The position numbers and the translations under genes are program-made. Of a DNA stretch of 64,000 nucleotides, positions 55,901-64,000 are shown piece by piece (the stretch's first letter is position 1; every line of letters begins with the position of its first letter). The notes below the pieces were generated by a model, which saw only the letters and a program-made list of their open reading frames with translations, had not been told where the DNA came from and made no database searches. The stretch covers positions 78,862,901 through 78,926,900 of the forward strand of contig OY970829.1 of the NCBI GenBank assembly GCA_963853835.1. The letters run 5' to 3'. Source of the stretch: Calendula officinalis (lineage: Eukaryota; Streptophyta; Magnoliopsida; Asterales; Asteraceae).

Positions 55901-58900
55901 TCAACTCAGGGATAGATTTCCACAGGTTACAATATTTACCTTTAACGCTTTTTAATTAATTACTGCAATTAACAATGGGGTGGATGGTTGCAGATTCTGT
56001 GGAATTCATCTTGTTTGGATTTTCTTTTATTCTCTGTGCATAATGACCCACCTTCAGGCATTGTTAGTGATCCGGGTTGGATCACTTCAGTTCGAGCTTT
56101 GTACCAAAAAATAGTGCGAGAATGGATTATTATCTCATTATCACATGCTCCTTGCACCACCCAAGGCCTTCTGCAGGTATGCTATTTTTACTTATATTTC
56201 TTTCGTTCATTTAATTCTTCTTTTATTTATTTACAGGATAAACTTTGTAAAGCAAACATGTGGCAACGAGCACAGCCAACAACAGACGTTGTTTCTCTTT
56301 TATCCGAAATCCGAATCGGCACGGGAAAAAGCGACTGCTGGACAGGAACAAAAACAGCAAACATTCCTGCAGTGATGGCAGCAGCAGCCGCCTCATCAGG
56401 TGGAAACCTTAATCTAACAGAAGCATTTAGTCTGGAAGTGCTGAGTACTGCAATTGTGAGTGCAACCGTGAAATGTAATCATTCTGGAGAAATTTCTGGA
56501 ATGACAAGATTATATGAGAATATGGAGAAAGCGGATGATGATGATTTTGAAGTGGCACCAACTCCTGGTATATCAAGATTAATAACTGGAGAACCACCGC
56601 AGCCGAAAAAGGAATCCTTTGGCTCCATTTTACTTAATAAGTTTGTTCGGCTGCTTCAAAAGTTTGTTTTCAGTGCAGAGAAAGGTAATGAGGTGGATAA
56701 ATCTTCGTTTAGAGAAACTTCTTCTCAGGCAGCTGCTTTGCTTCTATCAACTCTGGTAACGTACGCCTACTTTTTTTAAATTTTAAACTCAGGATGACTT
56801 TCAAGGCGTTTGACATGTAGCTACATTCTTTTGAGGTGAAAATTTGCAGGATTCAGATTCAAAAACAAATGTAGAAGGGTTCTCACAACTTCTGCGGCTT
56901 CTTTGCTGGTGTCCTGCTTACATCTCAACAGTTGATGCAATGGAAACGGGGATATTCGTGTGGACATGGTTAGTTTCTGCTGCACCACAGTTGGGGCCCG
57001 TTGTATTTGCAGAGCTGGTAGATGCATGGCTATGGTCCATTGATACCAAACGCGGGATTTTTGCATCTGATACAAAGTATTCGGGCCCTGCTGCTAAGCT
57101 AAGGCCCCACCTGTCACCTGGGGAGCCAGAATCACCCCCTGACAAAGACCCCCTTCAACAAATATTAGCTCATAAGCTCTGGATTGGATTTTTCATTGAT
57201 CGTTTTGAGGTTGTACGTCATGATAGCTTGGTACAACTCTTGCTTCTTGGTAGAATGTTACAGGCAACTACTAAACTGCCATGGAAATTCTCACACCATC
57301 CAGCTGCTGCTGGTACATTCTTCACTGTCATGCTGCTTGGCCTTAAATTCTGCACATGCCAATTCCATGGCACTCTACAGAAAATTAGATTAGGACTTCA
57401 GCTGCTGGAAGATGGGATTTATCGGTATTATTACATTTTAACTTTCACTTTTGTGGAATCCTAATCCTATTCCTATTCCTGCAGGTGCGCATTAGGCTGG
57501 TTTGCTCATGAACCTGAATGGTTTGAAGCTGGTCATGGGAATTTTGCACACAGTGAAGCTCAATCTGTTTCTGCATTTTTCCAGTATTTACAAAACGGTC
57601 CAAAGAGCTATTTGATTGAAATGGTAAAGATTGTGATTTTCTTAAATACTGTTGCATATTTAATTAATTGTAATTGTGATTGTAATTTCAGAAGGATCTT
57701 AATCACCCTATTTGGGGACCGATGGAGAACTATGCATCGGGTAGAGAGAAGAGAAAGCAGCTGCTATTGATGTTGTGTCAGCATGAAGCTGATAGGCTTG
57801 AAGTTTGGGCTCAGCCTGTTAACTCCAAGTAAAACATCATTTTTCCATATAAAATTTATTTTACTAATAATAATAATATGTTGTTGTTATAAATAAATGA
57901 TAGAGAGAGCACATATGGTAGAGGTAAAGTAAGCTCAGAGAATTGGGTGGAGTATGCAAGAACTGCATTTGCTGTTGATCCACGAATTGCTTTCTCTTTG
58001 GGTGCTAGATTTCCAACTAACTCTTATCTAAAGGCGGAAATTACTCAGTTGGTTCAGGTCAGCTGTTAATGTCTTTTTTTGAAAAAATAAATGAAAAAAT
58101 CTTATATATATATTGGTGTGACAGTCACATATCTTGGAGATTCGTAGTATACCTGAAGCCTTACCTTATTTTGTGACCCCTAAAGCGGTTGATGAGAACT
58201 CTGGGGTTTTGCAACAATTACCATATTGGGCTGCTTGTTCAATCACACAAGCTTTAGAGTTTTTGACTCCAGCATACAAGGGGCATCCACGTGTGATGGC
58301 CTATATTCTTCGTGTTTTGGAGTCTTATCCTCCTTTTAAAGTTACCTTTTTCATGCCCCAACTCATTCAGGCTCTGAGGTATGATGACGAGGTGGGTCCC
58401 TTACCCTTTCTTTCTTTCTTTTCCATATTCTAGATAATAAGTTCCTTTTGTAATAATTGCCAAATGCATTGCATTTGCAGCTGCTGGTTGAAGCATACTT
58501 GCTTAGAGCTGCTCAAAGGAGTGACGTTTTTGCCCATATTCTCATTTGGCAGTTACAGGGTGAGACCTGTGCACCAGAGGGAGCCACCAAAGAAACAATC
58601 TCACCAAAGGTAACTACCTACATCTTATGCTACTGCTCATGTATTGTATTTAATTAATTTCCACTTTCAGACTCAAGCATTTTTAGCTCTGCTTCCCGTT
58701 GTTAGAGATCACATCATTGAAGGCTTTGGCCCTGAGGCCCGTGATGTCTTTCGCAGAGAATTTGATTTCTTTGAAAAAGTTACATCTATATCCGGTGTTC
58801 TCTATCCACTTCCAAAAGAAGAAAGGCGCGCTGGAATCAAGAGGTCTTTTTCTCTTTCAATACTATTACTATTATTATTATTCATTTTTATTTTATAAAT

Positions 58901-60107
58901 TTAGGGAGCTGGAAAAGATTCAGCTGGATGGAGATGATCTTTATCTACCTACTGCTCCTACTAAACTTGTCAAGGGTATTCAGGTAAATAGTGGGATCCC
59001 TTTGCAGTCAGCTGCAAAAGTCCCCATTATGATCACCTTCGATGTTGCTGATCGGGATGGTGACCAAAATGATATCAAACCTCAAGCTTGTATTTTTAAG
59101 GTAAATTAATTACTTTAAATAAAAAACCATTCTTTTATAAATACAATCATTGCTATTTATCCAGGTTGGAGATGATTGTAGACAAGATGTACTTGCGTTA
59201 CAAGTAATTTCACTTCTGAGAGACATCTTTGAAGCAGTTGGGCTGAATCTGTATTTGTATCCTTATGGAGTGCTTCCAACCGACCCGGAAAGAGGAATTA
59301 TTGAGGTAGGTTTATAACTAACTACAATTAATTACACAGAAATTAAAAATATTTTGCAGGTTGTGCCAAATTCGCGCAGCAGGAGCCAGATGGGGGAAAC
59401 AACTGATGGCGGTTTATATGAAATATTTCAACAAGATTTTGGGCCCGTTGGGTCTTCAGGTTTTGAAACGGCGCGTGAGAATTTCATAGTCAGCAGTGCT
59501 GGCTATGCTGTTGCTAGTTTATTGCTTCAGCCGAAAGACAGGCATAATGGGAATCTTTTATTTGATAGGTAAGTCTAAGTTTAATTTGATTAATGAAGTT
59601 AGATATAATGTGGATTTGGATGAAGTGATGGTAGGCTTGTCCATATTGATTTTGGGTTCATATTGGAGACGTCACCTGGTGGGAATATGCGGTTTGAAAG
59701 TGCTCATTTTAAACTGAGTCATGAGATGACTCAGCTACTTGATCCGTCTGGTGCTATGAAGAGTGACACGTGGCACTTATTTGAGAGGTAACACCACCCA
59801 CCCACCATATAATATAATAAGATTTGATTTGATTTGTGTGGTGTTCAGTTTGTGTGTGAAGGGTTACCTGTGTGCTCGTCGACACATGAATGGGATCATA
59901 AACACGGTGTTAATGATGGTGGAAAGTGGGCTGCCCTGCTTCAGCAGAGGAGACCCAATTGGCAACTTGAGAAAAAGATTCCGTCCGGAAATGACGGAAA
60001 GAGAAGCAGCCAATCACATGATCCATATCTGTGCCGATGCCTATAACAAATGGACTACTGCTGGCTATGATTTAATTCAGTATCTCCAGCAAGGCATCGA
60101 AAAATAA
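52901..60107 (+). CDS. PI4KA1: Phosphatidylinositol 4-kinase alpha
   Basis: Makes PI4P from phosphatidylinositol at the plasma membrane, within a complex with scaffold partners. Twenty-two exons: 52901-53641, 53711-54205, 54272-54442, 54527-54685, 54797-54924, 54988-55267, 55330-55498, 55558-55925, 55994-56176, 56237-56755, 56850-57424, 57485-57623, 57692-57828, 57904-58057, 58125-58391, 58481-58609, 58671-58843, 58905-59100, 59165-59305, 59360-59568, 59626-59787 and 59849-60107. They sum to 5754 bases (1917 residues plus stop) without a stop in frame; Arabidopsis PI4Kalpha1 has about 2030. The start MEALTELCDLI matches the family. A long helical solenoid is followed by the PIK helical domain (WAACSITQALEFLTPAYKGH). 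The kinase domain has the G-loop region KVPIMITFDVADRDGD, the Lys-containing PQACIFKVGDDCRQD, the catalytic loop PKDRHNGNLLFD and the activation loop HIDFGFILETSPGG. It ends YDLIQYLQQGIEK. It looks functional. Confidence 0.95.
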
Positions 60108-60692
60108 CTTAGCTTTTTATTAAACTAAACTAAACTTATTATTCATCATCATCATAAGTGGTTGGTTAATTACCATTTCATATACCCAAACAGCTGACAC
60201 CACATAAACATTCTATATTAGTATCCATCATATATAAAACATTCCTCCCTTTTTTTAATGATTATGATTAACATGAATTACTGATTTTCATTACTATGAA
60301 AACATATGTGTTTTATGTTATTTTAGCCGTCTTATAAGAGCACAAGGTGTGGTGTGTTAGTTATAGGGATGTTATGGGCTTATAACTTGGGGAGGCTCCC
60401 TGGTGTTATAGTTAAAGAGGTCCCACATTTATTATTTATTGTATTTTGATTGGTTGAAACCCTCAGCTCCCTCCCTTTTAACGGGGGACACAATTTAACG
60501 ATGGAGGGGGTGTGGTTTTTTGTGTTTAACACCGGGGTGTTTGGCGAGGGTATACTAAAAGTGGAACTATTTCTGCCACGTCTTATAAAACATAATGAAA
60601 TACAGCCCTTTAAGATAATACTATTACACTTTCTTGTAACCAACTCCCGACCAAAATACCTCCATGAAACCCAATAGTTTTAGTTTTGGGCC
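60108..60692. other. Convergent spacer between PI4K alpha and the transporter
   Basis: The 3' untranslated regions of two convergent genes. From about 60330 to 60620 it has unusual GGGG- and CCC-containing words (GGTGTGGTGTGTTAG, CACCGGGGTGTTTGGCGAGG) that suggest an old transposon, but no clean terminal repeats were found. Confidence 0.4.
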
Positions 60693-63469
60693 TTATTGGT
60701 AAGTCTGTTTTTTCATGTTCAATTCAGCTTGTCTTGATCGCCACCTGAAAAAGGTCCCAAACACTTGCTCCACTTCTTCAAGGTTTTTACCTTGTGTTTC
60801 GGGGAACAAGGTATAAAAGAAGACAAACCCGACAATTGCAATGCCCGTGAACAGAAAGAAGGCACCACCAATGGTGATGGCTTCGAATAGGGATATAAAT
60901 GTCATTCCAATCACCCCACTGACCACCCTATTTGTTGCCACAGCCATACTGCACCCCTGGGCTCGCAGCTTCAGTGGAAAGATCTCCGAGCTATAGACCC
61001 AAGTGATTGGGCCCATCCCGATGGAAAAAAAGGCCACAAAGGACAGGATTGTAGTTATACAAAGGGCTATGGCCCATTGGACCTTGTGATCGGAGTGTTC
61101 TATAATGGTTAGCCCAATTCCAAGTCCCATTAATGATATAATCATACCCGCTACACTAGATAATAGCAACGCTCGACGTCCCACCTTATCTAGGTTAAAC
61201 GTTGCCACTAGAATAAAGATTGTTTTCACAAATCCAACTGCTATGGTTGCTAGTAGTTTAGGGGTGTCCTTCACGATCCCCGCCTTGGCAAAGATTCTTG
61301 GGCTATATAACACAACCGCGTCTATTCCACTCGCTTGTTGAAAGAAATGGATGCCAACCGCTGCAATCAAGATGTGGCGCACAGCCGGGGTGGGGTGAAT
61401 TAGTAACTCCTTCCATACACCTTCACCATGGCTCCGTTTTGACACGTGTACTATGTCATCAGTGCAGTCTTCTGGAATGCCAGCAGCCTCCTTGATATCA
61501 GCCAACCGAAGCCTAGATTCTTCTAGGCTGTCAGAGGTCTTATCAAGGACGGTTTTCGCATCACCAAGTCGACCCTGCATGACCAGCCAACGGGGTGACT
61601 CGGGCATCCCTAGGACACCCACCGCCAGGAATATCGAAGGGACCGCCCCGATTCCTAGCATGAATCGCCATCCCAAGTGAGTTGGAAGTTGAGAGAAAGC
61701 ATAATTCGACACATACCCGAGCAATATCCCTATCCAGAAAAAAATTATTACATATATAACAACATTGATAAAATTAACTTCATGTGTTGTCTTACTTTAC
61801 TTTACTTCAATTTTACATTTTGTTATTTACCAAGGGAATTCTTTTTGTCGATTAAATAATACTAATAACAAAATGTTCTCTTAAGCTTCTTATCTAATAT
61901 ATTATAAATACAAAAATATATATACCTAATTAAATAGGCTGAAGAATGAGATTGTGACAATTTGATACTCAACACCTCTACACTCTCGTAATCAACTTTT
62001 TGTTTTTACTTTTTAGAGCTTTTCAACTTTTAGTGACGCTTATATTGGCGTGATAAATTCTTCATTTATAAAAAGAGAGGCTTACCGGCGTTAATGAAGA
62101 CTTCAGGGAAGGAGGTAAGAAACCCACGTGCAGACGCCGGCGAAACCTCAGCTGTATACACTGGCGCTATCATAAGCGCGTATCCGACACCGATACCGGC
62201 GACAAACCGGCCAACCATGAGAAACGCGTAGTTAGTAGCAAACCCCATCAAGATTGCTCCGAGGAAGAAAATACCTCCGGCCAAGACAATGGTATACCGA
62301 CGACCAATCCAGTCGGAGGTTCTCCCGGCGGCGGCTGAGCCGACCAATGAATACAGATTCAGAATACCGACGAGAATCTCGATTTGACCGTCACTACACA
62401 TTAGATCTTTTTGGATGTAGATTTGCGCCCCACTCATCACACCAATATCTGCCATTAAATAATTCTTTATTTTTAAGCATATGTATTATTGTCTATAAAA
62501 TAATACATTAATTAATACCAACATATTTTCCGATGACAATTTGAAATAAAAAATATTTAAAATTGCATAGAAGACTGTTGTCGTGCAACCAATGTGTTTT
62601 TTTGCAGTAATATATTAATAATTAATCTACTTAATTAATTGGAGCCGTTAAAAAAAACTTAATTAATTGCATCATAAGTTAGGTTTTAAAGAAAGTGATA
62701 CTTTATGTATTTAAAAAAAATCGTTTTTTGGACATCTTGTGACACGGAAACTGTTGTATGTCTGAATTTCCGTCCTCATGTTGAAAAACACATATCGTGT
62801 GAGATGTAATAATAACGGTTCTTTATTTTACAAATATTCACTGTGGTTTAATTAATGACATTATGTACGATTTTTATACTTTTTTCTATAGATATAATGA
62901 GTTGTACTGTATATTGGATATAGATTTTTGTTGTACTGACCTTGGAGTTTATGTTTGAATAGATATGTAATACTTCATCCGATTCAAAATAAGTGGTACA
63001 CTTCCTTTTTAAGGTGATTCAAAATAAGTGATATACTTTGAAAAATTATCTTTTTGACAAAAAATAGTGGAACCCACACCCACTAACTATCTACTTTAAC
63101 AAAATGAAATGACTCATTTACCCTTATTTTTTACTTTTAAACATCATTAACTCCATTTTATTCAAAAGGCGTGGGACTCATTCCTCACTAACCATCCAAT
63201 TAATCTAATTTAATCATCATTATAATATTTTGTCTTCAAAACCGTGAAATCCAAAGTGTATCACTTATTTTGAAATGGAGGAAGTACGAAAAAAGATGGA
63301 AAAGTAAAAATAGATTACCATAACCAAGCAAGACAGAAGTCATGGAAGCCAACATGGCACACGCGAAAGCATACTTGTTTCTCTTTGGTGGTTTTGGTGG
63401 ATCAAACTCGGTTATGAGCTCTTTCGTTTTACTGGAGACACCATTTTCTTCGGGTTTCTGGTCGGCCAT
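60693..63469 (-). CDS. Polyol/monosaccharide-H+ symporter, PLT5-like
   Basis: Major facilitator protein of the sugar-porter family; plant PLTs import polyols and some sugars with protons at the plasma membrane. Three exons: 63319-63469, 62086-62448 and 60693-61729. They total 1551 bases, 516 residues plus stop, with agreeing phases and normal family length. The cytosolic start MADQKPEENG leads to helix 1 (YAFACAMLASMTSVLLGY, split by intron 1). The loop motif DWIGRR follows helix 2. GIGVGYALMIAPVYTAEVSP holds helix 4, and PESPRWLVMQGRLGDA ends the first half. The second half has QQASGIDAVVLYSPRIF, DKVGRRALLL and PETQGKNLEEVE after helix 12. Twelve hydrophobic segments are visible. A MITE lies in intron 1. 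Sugar specificity cannot be read from the sequence. Confidence 0.93.
61730..62085 (-). other. Intron 2 of the polyol transporter
   Basis: An AT-rich intron with a GTAAG donor side at 62085 and an ATAG acceptor at about 61730. No other feature seen. Confidence 0.7.
62973..63284. mobile_element. Stowaway-type MITE in intron 1 of the transporter
   Basis: CTTCATCCGATTCAAAATAA at the left (62973 onward) is matched inversely by the right end TTATTTTGAAATGGAGGAAG at 63284, with TA dinucleotides at 62971-62972 and 63285-63286. Inner blocks such as AAGTGATATACTTTG and CAAAGTGTATCACTT are also inverse copies. About 312 bp, non-coding. The rest of intron 1 (62449-63318) is AT-rich with nothing else seen. 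Confidence 0.7.
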
Positions 63470-63586
63470 GGTGGCGGTGAAGGGGCGGCCGGAGGAGGAG
63501 GAGGAGGGTGTTTAATTGCAAAACATGAAACTATATAAGGTTAGTGATATGTGTAGTTGTGCTAAATTAAGATAGATGTTGAGTGG

Positions 63587-63594
63587 TATTTATA
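63587..63594 (-). promoter_or_regulatory. TATA box of the transporter gene
   Basis: TATAAATA on the minus strand lies about 120 bases upstream of the ATG at 63469, allowing a leader of roughly 90 bases. It is the best TATA match in the upstream region; a TATATAG nearer the ATG (about 63533) is an alternative. Confidence 0.5.
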
Positions 63595-64000
63595 GAGTGT
63601 GGACTACTCCCCAATAATATCGACCAACCACCAACCCATGCCAGCCTCTGCCCACAAAGTCAATGACCGGTCTCCTTCTTGACCACTTGAGTTAAATATT
63701 ACACTCATCAAAATTAATACATGCCCCATGTTCTTGTGATTAGGATTTCATTTAAAAAAATAAATTAGATTCAAATATTACTAGCTTCCATATGAGACTA
63801 TGTGGTGTTTAATTTTCGACACATAACTAATTAAGGAATTTTAACTCATAACCTATGGTTTAAAGTTAAGAAATCTATAGTACAATTTTGGGAAGATAAG
63901 CTTATTTTCCAACATTTTTGCTAGATGTTTTTCTAAAGCAATCTTTATCTCTATTGCCGACTAGATAGTATGACGGTCTAAATCTTAGTTCTTACTCTAT
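63595..64000. other. Upstream region of the transporter gene
   Basis: Probable promoter DNA of the minus-strand transporter, with a GC-richer stretch at 63610-63690 and AT-rich DNA beyond. No ORF or repeat recognised. Confidence 0.4.

Noticed and set aside
59635..59787. PI4K alpha as another pseudogene missing three kinase residues
   Set aside because: Using the AAG acceptor at 59625 restores family spacing and the total coding length is an exact multiple of three.
60330..60620. A MITE between PI4K alpha and the transporter
   Set aside because: Composition is suggestive but no inverted ends or target duplication could be matched.

Overview
The window is nuclear DNA of a flowering plant. Its genes are rich in introns with GT-AG boundaries, the families are plant ones (phosphatidylinositol 4-kinase alpha, LEW1/NUS1, a polyol transporter, coatomer gamma, G-protein beta, CLPP6), and nearly every class of plant transposon is present. 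A eudicot is clear. Asteraceae is only a guess from the style of the repeats.

Layout. 1-7.4 kb: the end of a CACTA-like element, a gutted tRNA-Glu, a G-protein beta pseudogene (AGB1-like) with a PIF/Harbinger-like insertion in an intron, then a Stowaway MITE, a small Helitron with a perfect 39-bp hairpin, a second MITE and an unrecognised decayed ORF. 7.4-20.8 kb: a Copia element (171 of 172 LTR positions match by eye) with broken coding, into which an intact Tekay-type chromodomain Gypsy (1536-aa ORF, 1867-bp LTRs that look identical) has inserted. 20.8-24 kb: a Mutator-type foldback MITE with a 9-bp target duplication and an internally deleted hAT with an 8-bp target duplication. 24.1-29.5 kb: a coatomer gamma gene with a nonsense codon, a solo LTR inserted exactly at an intron acceptor, and two badly eroded last exons. 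30.0-38.6 kb: a Gypsy relic with near-identical 2287-bp LTRs around a decayed interior. 39.0-40.9 kb: a RAB7-type first exon joined to a CLPP6 pseudogene. 41.4-43.4 kb: an intact LEW1/NUS1 gene (minus). 44.4-51.3 kb: a young Copia (minus). 52.9-60.1 kb: an intact 22-exon PI4K alpha gene. 60.7-63.5 kb: an intact 3-exon polyol transporter (minus).

How it fits together. The three genes on the right are unrelated housekeeping or transport genes: dolichol synthesis, plasma-membrane PI4P synthesis and polyol/H+ symport. Their exon lengths sum to exact multiples of three (252, 1918 and 517 codons including stop), which supports the models. The gene copies on the left are dying. Where a relative is recognised, most of the damage is short deletions inside otherwise well-preserved exons. 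This fits loss of redundant duplicates, though assembly error must be excluded. No operons or CRISPR arrays are expected or seen. All identities come from reading translations and known family motifs; no database search was run.
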